Notes: a model not told the origin generated them from the letters alone. DNA of 64,000 bases from Lomentospora prolificans (GCA_029532625.1 JARFXM010000005.1:1550001-1614000), one strand, 5' to 3'. Counted from the stretch's first letter, positions 45,020 through 56,820 are shown. Made by a program: numbers and translations.

Positions 45020-45589
45020 ATGTACAACTCCGGCTCTAGCTCATCTCCTCCGCCATACGTTAGCTTTATAGGACCCGATGACAATAACATCGTCTATCTA
45101 AGGGATTCCTACGGCAACAAAACCCCGCGCTTTGTCCTCGAGCAGTTACCACACTCCAAGCCCGAAGTCCACATCTACCGCATCCTACAGAATGGCGCGC
45201 GAATTCCCTTTGCGACAGCGCACCACTCTTCTTTTTACAATAAAACCATTATATTTATCCAGGGGCGAGAAGTTGAGCTTTGCCCTGTCTTCAATGGGGC
45301 CTCCTTCGATCATAAGGTGGAGACGCCGATGGGACAGATGACCTGGAAGACAGGTGGCTGGGGAGATATCATCGAATTGAAGGATAAGCAGAAAACGAAA
45401 GTAGCACGATACAAATTCTACACTATGTCAGGGAAAGATCTGGCTCTGGATATTTTCGTGGGCGGGGATGATTTCTTTATTGAGACTATTCTAGTCTCCG
45501 GGTTAGCACTCAAGGTAGTCAACGACAAGGACACAAAGGTCGCGGTAAAGTCACTCAAGGTCTTTGGACATATCGCAGGCATGGGTTGA
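45020..45589 (+). CDS. Tubby C-terminal-like (LURP/DUF6593-type) protein
   Basis: Single exon, 189 aa, no signal peptide or transmembrane segment. The chain alternates short strands and turns throughout (RFVLEQ..., VHIYRIL, PFATAHH, KTIIFIQGREVEL, MGQMTWKTGGWGDIIELKD, VARYKFYTM, LALDIFVGGDDFFIETILVSGLAL), and the last hydrophobic strand precedes VKSLKVFG. This beta-rich plan with a W-x-x-G-x-x-G core resembles the tubby/LURP-one superfamily as found in many small fungal proteins. No catalytic residues are evident. Function unknown; phospholipid or membrane association is typical of the superfamily but is not shown here. It could instead be another beta-barrel hypothetical family. Confidence 0.7.
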   Translation: MYNSGSSSSPPPYVSFIGPDDNNIVYLRDSYGNKTPRFVLEQLPHSKPEVHIYRILQNGARIPFATAHHSSFYNKTIIFIQGREVELCPVFNGASFDHKVETPMGQMTWKTGGWGDIIELKDKQKTKVARYKFYTMSGKDLALDIFVGGDDFFIETILVSGLALKVVNDKDTKVAVKSLKVFGHIAGMG

Positions 45590-46581
45590 GAAAAGGGTAT
45601 GATTAAGGTGACGCACCGTCGTTTATGTATCCGAGCGTATATGATACTAAGCGGGCAGCTGGCTACGCCTCGCAAATTGCGGCGCGTTTGATGAATCTAA
45701 CTGCTTGTAATTCGATCAATCTCTCCTCAGCCGTTGCCCGACCGTGATCCTGCGCCCCGCTGGAGATTTGCTCCGTCGCCATATTTAGGCGTCGTCCTAT
45801 GTAAGCCATGCCTGCATTTTGCCAAACGCGTAAAATAGCTCAAAGTCCAGTTCCATCGAATGATGTGGCATGCCGTACTTGCTACACTCCTTAGTGGTAC
45901 CCATCCTCCCGTTTCTGGAGCATTCGCGGATGGGATCCTCCTCATGCATTCGTTCACGTACACAAGGCTGAGGCGAAGTTAGTTTGTTATACCTTGTTTG
46001 CTTGCCTCAACTTTGAAGCCCTTTTACGCAAAACCGAAAACGGTAGAACCACGCGCTCGGGAGACTTCAAAGTTGTGTCGCTGGCTATCGCCAGCTGTGC
46101 TGTACCTTCCTACCCTACTTCGTACTTCGTATTCCCAATTATGCGCGTCTTGCTGCAAGCCCGCCAAGGGGGGCTGGCTCAAATGCGACAGCCACGATTC
46201 CCATGGAAGACAAATCGTTCCAGCTTGAGCGGCTGAAGCTCCGCTCTACTTACAGTGGACCGAAGCGCCGCCACGATCCCAAGCCTCTGCCATGGTTTAA
46301 ACCGCTACATCCAACCGAAGCCTGGACATAAGTCGTGAAATTACGACGATCTTTCAGTATGCACGAGCCCGCTTCCAGCAGCGTTTGAGGTTTGGATCCC
46401 AGTTGGAGGTATTCCGCTGCTGTGTTCCGCTTTTGGGGAGAATCTCGCCGCTCATCATGAATATAAGAAGTGCGTTATCCCACAGAAGGCATTCGGCACG
46501 GTCCAGACCAAGTCGAACAACAACAACCTATTAGACTATCCTTGATTCACGTCTTAATCGTTGCTTGTGTAATAATAAATA
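45590..46581. other. Intergenic
   Basis: About 1 kb without a supported gene; the promoter of the S33 peptidase lies at its end. Confidence 0.5.
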
Positions 46582-48349
46582 ATGCGCTTCTCGACCATCA
46601 CGACTCTCCTCTTGTCAGCCGGCTTCGCCCGGGCGTTGCCACGTGACAATGACAAGCGATCGAAAACCAGGGGCCTCGATTGGAAACCCTGCGATGAAGA
46701 ACTATTTCAGGAACCAGTCCGCAAAGCGACGAGGGAACCGGTCGAATGCGCCACAATCGAAGTCCCCCTCGATTACACAGACGAAAACTCCAAGCCGCTC
46801 GACTTGATTCTCATCCGAGTGAAGGCGACCAAGCCGTCCAAGGGCAGCGTCCTTATGAACCCCGGTGGACCCGGAGGGTCCGGGCTCGATTTCATCGCTG
46901 TATCGGGGCCTGACTTCAGAGAGTGAGTTTCGAGTGCGACTGACTCTTGTTTCGCTTTGTACTAACAAGGAACCAAAGCGCCCTCGGTGGACACTATGAT
47001 GTTATTAGCTTTGATCCCAGGTATGATCCTCTTTCCAGTCCAACCCTCTCCTCGCGAGTCATTCGACGACTAACTATGAATTAAGGGGTGTCGGTCAAAC
47101 AATACCATTCGTATGTAACTTGAGCACAATCGGTCAACGGAGCCTAGACCGACGAACGTCTGGAATACGGGGAGACAGTTTTTTCGTCAACATCCCCCAA
47201 GTCAACCTCTATGACTTTATTCCCGCCCAGTTCGAATCATTCAACCAGGTCGCCGAGGCTTGTTACGAGGGTAACAAGGACACGGGCAACTTCCTAGGCA
47301 CGGCCTTTGTAGCCCGCGACTTGCTAAAGATCGTCGACGCCCTCGATGAAGGCGGAAAATTGAGATACTGGGGCATCTCCTACGGCACTACCCTCGGCCA
47401 AACCTTTGCTGCCATGTTCCCCGACCGCATCGAACGCATGGTCCTCGACGGCGTGCAAGCCGCCAACGACTACCACTCCGGCTACTGGGTCTCGACCACG
47501 CGCGAGTCGGACGAGACGCTAACCGAGGCATTCCGCGAATGCATCGCCGCCGGACCCGAAAAGTGCTCCCTGGCGAACTTCAAGGGCGACGCCACCACGC
47601 CGCAGCTCCTGACCGCCGCCTTTTCCGACAGCCTGCAGGAGCTCATTGATAACATCAACGAGGAGGAAAGCGCCCTGATATACTCCACGGCCAAGCGGAC
47701 CGTCATGCAGTCGCTCTACACCCCGACCGGGATGCTTGGCCTTTTCGAATTCTTGCCCTTCATCATAAACCGAAACTGGACGGCGTTTGCTGAATGGGCG
47801 GCCTCCCACAACACGGACCTGGTAGAGGGTAATGGCCTGCTGGGCATTTCTTGCGGCGACAGCTCTTTCCGCCGCGACGAGCCCGAGGACCTGTACCCCC
47901 TGTTCAAGGCCCAGGCCGCCCAGGGCATGTTTGCGGATGTCTTCGCCGGCGTCGTCCTGAACTGCGCCGTATGGAAGTTCGATGCCGCGGAGAGGTACGA
48001 AGGCAGCTTTAGGAACATCAAGACTAGCAATCCCATCATGTTTGTCAACGGCCTGTTCGACCCCGTCACCCCCATGAGCGGTGCCTTCGAAGCTGCCATC
48101 GGGTTCCCCGGAAGCAGGCTTTTGGTCCACAACGGTTTCGGGGTAAGTTGGTCGTCCTTTTAGTAAACGAGAACGCAGCTATACTAATAACGCTTTCTCC
48201 AGCACGGTTCTATGGCGCTACCATCCAACTGCACCAATCAGGCGATTGAAAAGTATTTCGTTGAGGGAACGCTGCCAGAGGTTGGCGCCGAGTGCGACCC
48301 TGACATGTCCGCATTCGACTACGCTCTCTCCCTCGAAGCAAAGACATAG
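46582..48349 (+). CDS. Secreted TAP-like S33 peptidase (alpha/beta hydrolase)
   Basis: Exopeptidase-type serine hydrolase, related to Streptomyces tripeptidyl aminopeptidase (Abhydrolase_1 plus TAP C-terminal domain). Exons 46582-46922, 46979-47020, 47086-48142 and 48203-48349; introns 56, 65 and 60 bp; 528 aa. Signal peptide MRFSTITTLLLSAGFARALP. Seen: CATIEVPLDY, MNPGGPGGSG oxyanion-side loop, YDVISFDPRGVG, nucleophile Ser226 in WGISYGTTLG, Asp453 in NGLFDPVTP, His481 in GHGS. The His codon is the first of the last exon. Cysteines are paired in the style of the secreted fungal family. Substrate specificity cannot be read from sequence; release of N-terminal peptides or ester cleavage are both possible. 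Confidence 0.93.
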
Positions 48350-48890
48350 AATGATTAGGAGAGAGACCACAAACCGCGAGGGTGTGCGCCTCAAAGGCGC
48401 TTTTGTAGTCTTCTTCCACTTCCGCGCTGTATGCAGCGTGTGAGACGGAGAGTATCTCGTCCAGTTTCGATTTTAGACATGGTGCCTCGGAATTTGTCAG
48501 CTCCTTTGATTGTCTGTCGAAAGAGAAGGGGCGGGTAGATTATCGCAACCGTCTACAACACTACCTTATCTGCCTAATGGGCTGGGCGGAACTAAGGTTG
48601 TGGCTCGGTCCATCAAAGTTCCTCAACGCCGGTGTATGGGCCCCACAACTGGGAATTTGAATTTGTATTGGTAACTAGGGGAAAAATTGATCACGCAAGG
48701 ATGACGGTACGGATCCCGATAAGTCGCCGAATATAGTCCTCATTTGGCTCTACGGTTTCTTCGGATGGGTTCACTGAAGCTCCACTGAAACCATGTATTG
48801 ATATGCTAGCAACTAATAGTCAAGCGCCTGCTCAAAAAATGGCAACTGCGTTTGGAGGACTTGCAACTCCTCCAGGGACCTGTCACTGAG
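48350..48890. other. Convergent intergenic region
   Basis: Between the S33 peptidase (+) and the cyclase gene (-). Nothing recognised. Confidence 0.5.
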
Positions 48891-50034
48891 TTAGCAATCG
48901 GTCTCGAGCCAAGGCAGGGCGCAGAATGAGGCTTCGTAGAGGTCACCTACTCTTAGTGGCATACTACTCAAGAAAAAGCTGTATCTTCCCAATTCCCGGC
49001 AGGTCCTGCTCAATTTCTCCAAATCAAACATTTCTCCGATCGGCATTCCCCAACCTCCGAGGAGCCACTCATGGAGAACGAACCGGTGGTCAGTATCCGG
49101 GCCAACAGGCGGGCTTCGTTCGAACGCTGGGGCATCGCCGGCAACGGCTGCGAATTGATTCTCCCATAAGAAGCGAAGCGTTGCTTCCGACGACTCGATG
49201 CCACTAAAGTCCGGAGACGACCGTTCTGTCAACGCCTTCTGCTCATCGTCTGTTAGTGCCGCGTGGGCTTCTGTGAAACCAGTCCGAATGAACAGAATAT
49301 CCCCCGGTCGGAACGTAATGCCGCGCTCTTTGACAAGGTCCTGGATGTGCGCAAAGGGAATCTGAAAAGCCTGGAAAGGCTTTAGCTCGATGGTCTTTTC
49401 TATGGCCCATGACGCATAGTCTATCAAAACGCCGCGTCCCACAATCCCGCCAGCTTCCGCCCAATCTGGAAACTCGGTCAGCGATAATTCATTGCATACG
49501 CGATGGAATCTTGCCCTACCATCAGTTCCCAGAACGTCGCTTGAGGTCACTTGGTCGTGGGTTACATTACCATAATACCGCTTGTGTCCAACGTTTCCTA
49601 TTCCATTTATTGCATTAGCTTCCAGAAATCTCGGCCTTGTTGAACAATTACGCTCGGACTACCAGAGTGATAGACATCTTACCAAAGTGACGGAACCCAT
49701 CCCATTGAGTGCTTGCCTGGGTGTTGAAGGTCAATACATCGTCATTTACCACCCTCAGTTCCGGCCCTCTCGCCCTGTTGACAATTTCGTGCTTGAATGG
49801 AGGTCTTCCGTGGCTTGGATACTTGGGTTTAGTCAAGGGCCAGTCAAGCGACACTCGTATGCCGGTTTTGATCTCCTCAGCAGCGCGTGCGACGACGGCA
49901 GGCGTGAGCAGGTTCAGCATCCCGAGCCGATCATCTGGCCCGAATCGCCCCCAGGCATTACCGGGCGGGCCGGAGGGGTCTAAGGGCAGAGATGAGAAAG
50001 GAGGAAACAAAAACTCGGGAGATTCCTTCGCCAT
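48891..50034 (-). CDS. Putative cyclase / kynurenine-formamidase-like hydrolase
   Basis: Metal-dependent hydrolase of the cyclase family (Pfam PF04199). Two exons, 50034-49683 and 49597-48891, intron 85 bp, 352 aa from MAKESPEF. An in-frame ATG at 50112 would add 26 residues. Seen: LPLDPSGPPGNAWGRFG N-terminal motif, RVSLDWPLTKP, the metal-site region TQASTQWDGFRHFG (variant of HxGTHxDxxxHF, with the first His replaced, as in fungal members), GRGVLIDYASW, FRPGDILFIRTGF, AVAGDAPAFE, LHEWLLGGWGMPIGEMFDLE. No signal peptide, so probably cytosolic. It shares a 280-bp divergent promoter region with the decayed SMP-30 lactonase gene, which suggests the two once formed a ring-opening catabolic pair; that link is inference. 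Confidence 0.88.
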
Positions 50035-50314
50035 GATTAAATTCTGGTAAATTTGGGACGATACGATTACTCCTTGATTCGTGACCGGAGATTCAGACTT
50101 TAATGTGTACATGTGCGGAACAATCAACCCCGCTCGGAGCGTAGTTGTCTGTGGTGCAGCCTTTTAAAGTCAAGCCCACGTCATACCCAAGTTAGAGAGC
50201 TGGCCTGTCAACCCGAAAGATCAGCGGAAAACTAAATATTCTGCGACTTGCATCATTATCGTCCTAAACCTCCTAGATCCAGGTTGTAGTTTCTCGCGGT
50301 GCATTTCCATCATC

Positions 50315-51290
50315 ATGCAGACTTTTACTGTTACGGAGGTAATCCTTAACTCTCATAAGATCTAAATGCCGTCAACTGTGTAATACTAAATTCGTTGCTA
50401 GCCCTACATAGACACCAACTGCGGTCTATCCGAAGACGTGTTCTGGGAAGAAACCGCGAATGTGCTTCGATTTGTAGACATCGTTGACAAGGCCATCTAC
50501 CGGGTTCAGCTCATTGAAGGTTCTTCGTCTATCCCAAAAAAAAAAAAAAAAAAAAAACGAAATATGAGACATCATCTCGTACGTATATCACTACACAAAC
50601 GGCAGCCACTCTCACCCATCCCATAAAGCTATCAATAGCGTCTGCTGCGAGGGTGACCGCGGAGCTAGCTTCAATTAATGATATTAACTTCATATTTGGC
50701 GGCAAATATGGCATCGGCATTGCCGAGAACGGCTCTCCCGATATGCGGTTTATCAAGCCATTTTGGTCAGAACAAGAAATCCGCGACAAAAAGGACGCGC
50801 TTATGAGGGCCAATGACGGCGTAGCAGAGGACGGTTCTGGGTTAGCGCCTTGTGCGATCAGGAGGTGACCAAGTTTGCCCCAGAGGGTTAGATCTGATAT
50901 GAAGAGACTGTATCTGTGCTGAAGGATATGCTGAAACACATTAAGCTGTTTTATTCTGATTCGACCCCGACGACCAACTCCATCGCGTTATTACCGGGCT
51001 CGCGATCCCCAATGGCATGAGCTAGTCTAAGGATGATAAGACACTATGCTTTACCAATACATGTATGACCACAACACCTACGCGCATGATTATGACATTG
51101 AAATCGGCAACGTGTCGAACAATAGCCTTTTCTTCCGTGTAAAAGAGGAAGGATGTTGACCAGATGGACATGCGCAGGACGAGCACGGTAACTTGTGGAT
51201 AGCAATCTGGGGGGACGTGGAAAGTTGTGTGGCTATCTCAAGGCGAGATTACGGTTGAGATCAGCGTGCCCACTCGCTGTCCCACGGTAT
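50315..51290 (+). pseudogene. SMP-30/gluconolactonase-like gene, decayed
   Basis: Starts with a good exon, ATG at 50315 to 50338, then an intron (50339-50401), then PYIDTNCGLSEDVFWEETANVLRFVDI, typical of the SMP-30 beta-propeller start (GEGPxWxxxxxxLxxVDI). An A22 run at 50536-50557 interrupts the gene. Beyond it, FIFGGKYGIGIAENG, then MRANDGVAEDG (the RxNDGxxDxxG motif), then IPNGMS with a TAG stop where WSKDDK is expected, and PDGHAQDEHGNLWIAIWG after a frame change and TGA. GEITVEISVPTRCPT-like text near 51270 is the last family block. Multiple stops and shifts make it non-functional. It probably was a lactonase. Confidence 0.75.
50536..50557 (+). repeat. A22 homopolymer inside the SMP-30 pseudogene
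   Basis: Twenty-two consecutive A bases directly follow the SSSIP-coding part of the SMP-30 frame. It could be the scar of a poly(A)-tailed insertion or a slippage tract; I see no target duplication around it. Confidence 0.9.
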
Positions 51291-53110
51291 AAATTTGTTT
51301 ACTTTTCCCAAAACGATGTGACCTACTGACAAAATTGTTGAGGCTGTCGTGTTTGCAGGCCAAGATGTCTATTGCATCACGAGTGAGGCAGAGCACGAGC
51401 CGGAGAAACACCCCCGGTCCGTTCGATATTAGGGCTGCGTTTTCAAGTGCCATATTGGGGTGAGAGGACGCCCCTCCAACAAGGTTGCTGACAAGGAATA
51501 GAGTCGGAATGGGCAGGCTATAGCTAGTGCTGCCGTCTCCTGATGACTGGGGAAACGGGGTTTGTGAGAACAGAAAGCTGCGAGCCTTCTCGGTGTTTCG
51601 AACTGTGCCTCTTATACTTTCATAGGTCAGCGTGATGGTACAAGCCATCAAAAATCAAAAACCAGATCAATCACCTCGCCTTCCTTGTGTCTGAAACCCC
51701 CTCACCTACGCGGTGAAAATCTTCCCGTGTAAAGAAGCGAACGGCATGTCCTCGCGAAGCCTTTGGTTCGAATCGGCTATTTGGCCCCGCTTCTTCTGTG
51801 ATCCTCTTGTCCTATTTTCTCTCCCATCTTGGTCCTTCACAATTGACCTTGGCCAACAACTCTCTGTTCGCCCAGAAAATTCAGTATTTTGATTAGAAAA
51901 TGTCATCGCCCGCTCACCGCCAAGATATTAGAGTTGCCACGCAAAGCCGCCTTGAGGGTATTAGGAGTGGTATGATGCGACCGGGGGCCCCTGCTTTCGC
52001 CGAAATCGAATATTCTGTGGACCTTCTGGAATAATCCTTGTTGGGATCAAATACTGGTCCAATGAAATATCCCAAGAAACGCCAGCATCAAAGCGCAGAA
52101 TGCCACAGCGGCACAGCATCCTGCCCAGACCTGGACAAAAGACCGGCCATGCCGATCACTATTGATAATTCAAAAAGGGCCAGCCCTTCACGAAGTGGCC
52201 AAGGAGCAAGGGCTCATCGGAGTCCGGAATGGTGACTCGAGGAGGGGGCACAGGACGTTGGAGCCTGCGGATCATGGAGCGTAGCAGTGAAAACGCCTTG
52301 TTGGCAGTTCGCAAGGGGAGGGGGCCGAAGCCCTCAGCTGGCCAGCCAGCGAGCATTTTCTCTACCCGCCCGCTGGCAAGCTGGCCAATGTCAGCCCCGT
52401 GCGTCTCATAATAAGGAGTAATATTATAATGTAATTAACTCGGGTCATGATATCCGGCTGATTATGATCTCCTTAGATCCATATCCTTTCCCACAATTGA
52501 TTGCAGGACTGGCCAGCAATGACTAGGCTGGGCTGGCCTTGGATTTGTGACTGCACTTGAGCAACCCCTCAACGTGACGGCGCCCCTACTAGGTTAGGTT
52601 ACACTAGCCTGGCTGGCTACCCGTTGGTTATTGAGGCTTGCTTATCGCAACTGCAACTATATCCGGCACATCCCAAGAGTGAGGTGTGTGAGGAATGTAC
52701 ACACCCAACTATTCTGCAGCCCGGTAGTACGTGGTCTAGTCTGAGAATGTTACCCTTCGCCAAACGTTGAAGGCTTATGTTCTTGGCCTATTTTCTTCGT
52801 TGCCCGCCAGCTGGTAATTTAATAAACGGCCCAACCTCCGGCTCTACCTTCGTACATCCTAGGCATCCGCGAAACTCAAGGCTCTGGTGGCGTAAGGTGC
52901 TGGACTGGGTTCCAAATGGACCTCTTTATTTGTAATTTATTTGGACCTACTCTCAGAGCTTTGGACACCCTGGTTGGGGTCATTCTGGGTATTATTTTCG
53001 ATGGGGATGTCCCTCTCAGGTACGAAATTGCTGGAGATCGATATCTACGGGACGGAGCTCCAGTCATGCGCATGCGTCTGCCTCAATCGAAGCACAAGGC
53101 CGTCGTGCTC
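51291..53110. other. 1.8-kb gene-poor region
   Basis: No gene recognised. GGCT/AGCC motifs recur at about 52340 and 52610. Minus-strand frame 51238-51651 (137 codons) lacks domain or composition support and overlaps the SMP-30 remnant. Confidence 0.45.
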
Positions 53111-53123
53111 TTGCCAGGCTCAG

Positions 53124-53165
53124 ACTGTGGGCGCAAAGCTGGCTGCGCGATGCGCCGTGCATTTA

Positions 53166-53210
<45 letters not shown>

Positions 53211-53334
53211 CAGGCTCAGACTGTGGCCGCCAAGCTGCGCGATGCGCCGTGCATTCACACACACTGTGGCCGCCAAGCTGCGCGATGCGCCGTGCATTCA
53301 CACATACACACACATACACACACACAAACGCACA
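53124..53334 (+). repeat. Compound satellite: 37-bp unit alternating with (AC)n
   Basis: A unit beginning ACTGTGGCCGCCAAGCTGCG and ending in GTGCATTC occurs twice identically (53220-53256 and 53263-53299) and once in a 41-base variant (53124-53164). Each copy is followed by an AC run: (AC)20 at 53167-53206 after the first, a short one after the second, and an interrupted CA tract to about 53334 after the third. The array probably arose by unequal exchange or slippage at the dinucleotide runs. Confidence 0.9.
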
Positions 53335-54905
53335 AACGCACGCACTGAAACATTGCGCAGGGCGCAGGATTTGATGCCAGCGAGGGGGCGGAAGATGAAG
53401 CGCAAGAATTAAGGCCCCAAGGGCAAATCCTTGTAGATGCGGAATACCTTATTGTCAAAGACTACCATGGAGGAAGGTAGAAAATGCAGGGTGGCCGCGC
53501 ACGGATTTGGGTGAGATGGGATCTGCTGGCCTCAGCAGTAATGTCACCAGACCCTGGGGCGGGCACCCTGGCACGGAGGACAGCCCGAACAACTGAATGC
53601 TCTTTCAGTGTCAGGGGCCAGCTGGCGTCGCTGGCATTAGGGGAGGGATGTTCCGCGTTTGTGCGTCACCCCTCCTCCCGCTCCGCTGGAATAATCTATT
53701 TCCAAGCTCCATCATGGTGACTCGCAACTGACCAACCCTGTGCTACTTGCATCCTCCCCTCCCCCTCGAACCATCATTGATGATTCCTAGCTCTTGGAAT
53801 ATCCTCATGTAGATAATGTTGCCGTCCTAACCGCGAGTGTTTCCCGGTGGCACTGCAGGGCTGTTTCGGTCTTGCCGAATGTAGAAAAAGATACCCTGGT
53901 ACATCACCAACTGACCAAAGGGCTCCTCCACTGGATGTTCTGCCTTCACCACCCGCCCTGTCAGATCCCCTGTCATCCCCCCTTTCTTCTTCCCCCATCC
54001 AGGCTCTTCTTGGGTCCCGATGCGGCTTTGCCACGTGGGATAAGAGTTCCGTGCGCAAAGCCGCGGCACCTCGATACGAAGCCAAGCCAGGCCAAATCAG
54101 CTTCTCGCCTCTTGCTGCTCCTGGCTTGACTCTCTGCTCAACGCCAACGCGCAAGGATATTACCTCCACCCCAACATAGACAGCCTCATACCAAGAACCT
54201 AGAGCACAAAATTATATCAAGTTGCAGGGTTTATTATCAGCCGCTAACGCTTTTGGCGCGTCACACAGTAATTGCTCCGAACGGACAGAAGCGCAGTTGA
54301 AGCTTCCCAGTGACCCCGGATCTGTGCGGTGAGCTTTGTCGATGCAGACATGACCACACCACCTTCTTATATCCATGTCTTTTCAGAGATAGAAGAATGA
54401 CCAAAGAGATTCCCTGCAGCCTGTCCTATTCAACCATGTGGCAACGGCCGCAAAGCGACACACGGGTTGGCGCCAATGCTAACACTCAATCATTTGATGT
54501 ACTCCAACTTTCCAAGTTCTAGGTCGCATGTTGCCGGTGGCTTGCTTCGTAGAACCTCCTCCTGCCCCGTCTACCCTGTTGCGGGCGGCTCTTCCCATAG
54601 AGAATCCATCCCCGCCCTGCTCCCCCTCCTCTCTTCTTTCTATTTGGAGGGTTTCATATGGACATGCCTCTGTCTCTCTCGCCTCTATATATATCCATAT
54701 ACCCATCTCCATCTCTCGTCCTCTCTCGTTCTCTCCCAATCTGCATCTGTCTATCTCTTCTGTGCCCTTCCCCAGGCTATATCTCATACATTCTCCCTCC
54801 TTCCGTATTCTCTCTCCCTCGCACACTCTCTCGCTTACGTGCCGACATATCTTCTCACTTCTCGCCCCCAAGCCTGCCCTCTGCTCCAGAACTACCAATC
54901 CCACC
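53335..54905. other. Intergenic with a long pyrimidine-rich tract
   Basis: No supported gene up to about 54580. From about 54600 to 54900 the plus strand is strikingly CT-rich (runs of TCTC and CCTC), the look of a strong fungal promoter or 5' leader, and it ends at CCCACCATG (54906). Confidence 0.5.
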
Positions 54906-55324
54906 ATGACTTACCCGGCCCACCCCGTCATAGTCAGCCAAACGGCCCCTTCATGGCAAGTTCTCGCCGTAATACCCCAATCCCCATCCGCCGAGAACGC
55001 CGCGTCTAACCTACCACCAGTCTCCGAACCAGAGATATAGACACTAGGCGGACCACATCGGACCCTATGGCCGCCCAAAGACTCCAAACTTATGCTCGGG
55101 ACAACGCGACCGACAGCATTGTATTCCGGATATGGTCTTCTCAAGACGAAAGGACGGAAGCTCATGTAGCTCGGACGGAAGCAATGCTCGCCGAGATTGC
55201 TCTACGGCTACCTTCATCTCAATCTCATGAGCAACCACGACAGCAGCAAGACCCTGTGACGGCAGCTGCAAACACACGTCAGGGTCATCAAGGGCGTTCG
55301 CGAACAGTGACTGGAAGACAATGA
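54906..55324 (+). CDS. Possible small gene, exon model uncertain
   Basis: An ATG in good context (CACCATGA) directly follows the CT-rich leader. Read without splicing it gives 44 codons (to 55040). A GTAATA donor after the 21st codon with a CTAAC branch site and several AG acceptors (for example 55018 and 55038) allows other products; using the latter the frame runs to a stop near 55222. A separate ATG at 55067 opens 85 codons to 55324, of which the middle (DERTEAHVARTEAMLAEIALRL) looks helical. I cannot choose between these. No domain is recognised. Transcript data would settle it. Confidence 0.3.
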
Positions 55325-55530
55325 TCAAACAAGAAGATGAGCGTTTGCGTAAGACCCTTGTATATAATCTAATGAAGGCCAAAGTTCCTTTTCTTCCTTA
55401 TGATTCCTGATCCGTGTACAATCTCCCGTAGATCACAACCCTTCATTTCTCGTGTATATCTGAACCGTGTATAATATATGTGACCAAGTGAAGCTGCGTG
55501 CTTGGTTTATTCCATAAGCCCTCATAAAAT

Positions 55531-56820
55531 TTACAACTCACCGACCCACTCCTCATCGTCCTCATCAATGTAGTCTTGTAGTCTCTCAACCAGATCCTCA
55601 ATCTCGATCTCACCCTCTTCGTGGTCATGGTCACCATGATGACCATGATGATCGTGATGCTTGTGAGGTGGAAGAGGAACCTTGCCAACAACCTGGATAA
55701 CTCCGTTCTTGGCAACGGCATCACGCGCAACAACAGGGACCTTGCCATTCACGGTGAGGCTAGTGAAGCCACCAAATCTCGTGACGTCGACGCTAAGGTG
55801 CTTGCCGTTTAGTAGAGTAACCAAATCGTAATGGTCACGATGGATGCCTCGGGGGCTAATAGTCTTGTCCACGTCTCCATACACGGCATCGCTGTACAGG
55901 GTGACATTCGCAACAATTTGATACTTCAAAAGCGCTTTGAGGATGCACCGTCCCTTCTCTGTGTTGAAAAGGAAGCCGTTGGCTTTGGCGCCGAGTCTCT
56001 CGAAAGCATGGTTGTCGGGGACAAAGATGGTGCTGCCGTTGAGCTTGACATTGTGAATAAACTCGACAAAGTTGGTCTTCTCATAGGCATAGAGGAGCGT
56101 GGAAAAGTGGCTAGGGAAGAAGGTGAGCTCCCTTCCAACCATGGCAGGGGGCACCAAGATGTGGTTCAAGGCATGGATGACGCCGTTTGTGGCCCTCTGT
56201 GCCTATATTAGCCTACCGATCAGATATTGCCGGATTGCTAGGATGAAACTCACAATGTTAGGCTTAACAACCTTGGCGTAGAAGTTGATGTTAAGTCCGC
56301 CAAAGCCAAAGCTTGCTCGCAGCCGCTGAGGCTCGCCGCCGAGCAACTTCTCCTTGACAATAGTCGGCACGGTGTTAGTATGGACAAGTTCACGGGCGGA
56401 GAACTCTCCATCGGCGACATGGTACTTGATCAAAGCCTTCAAGAAATCCGCATCGGGCTTCTTGTCCCCTGGGAGGTGCTCAAAAGCGCGGTTTCCCGGC
56501 ACGAACAATGTGTACTTCGCGTCGGTATTGTTGAGGAGCTGGACAATCTCCTCATGCTCGTCGACGAGCCCTGCGAATTTGGTAGTATGCTCACTCTTGG
56601 AGATGAGCTCGTAGATGCTCAGAGTAGGCTCCTCATGGTCATGATCACCAAGGGGGTCGACATCGACAGCCTCCTCATCGGCGATGTACACGAGCTGATC
56701 CTTGAGCACGTCCGCAATAGTAAACGGCCCGACGTCAGACCCCCGGTCCCACAACGAGGTCTTGGGGATTCTGAACGCCGATACGGCGGTCAAAAGCGGT
56801 AGAACAATCATAGACTTCAT
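55531..56820 (-). CDS. Secreted protein with two fasciclin (FAS1) domains
   Basis: Cell-surface adhesion-type protein. Two exons, 56820-56254 and 56196-55531, intron 57 bp, 410 aa. Signal peptide MKSMIVLPLLTAVSAF. FAS1 domain 1 about 70-215: SIYELISKSEHTTKFAGLVDE, YTLFVPGNRAFEHLP, LKALIKYHVADG, then RATNGVIHALNHIL across the intron. FAS1 domain 2 about 215-360: FSTLLYAYEKTNFVEFI, STIFVPDNHAFERLG, LKALLKYQIV, VAKNGVIQVVGKVPLPP. The tail has a histidine cluster (HKHHDHHGHHGDHDH) and then an acidic stretch; a shorter DHDHEE lies before domain 1. No GPI tail is evident. The His/Asp clusters could bind divalent metal, which is inference. Closest known types are fungal beta-Ig-H3/fasciclin proteins. 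Confidence 0.93.

Noticed and set aside
47111..47160. Possible intron starting GTATGT in the S33 peptidase
   Set aside because: The frame reads through it as plausible protein and no suitable acceptor keeps the family profile.
51755..51780. GGTTCGAATC, resembling a tRNA T-loop
   Set aside because: No matching A box, acceptor stem or T-stem around it.
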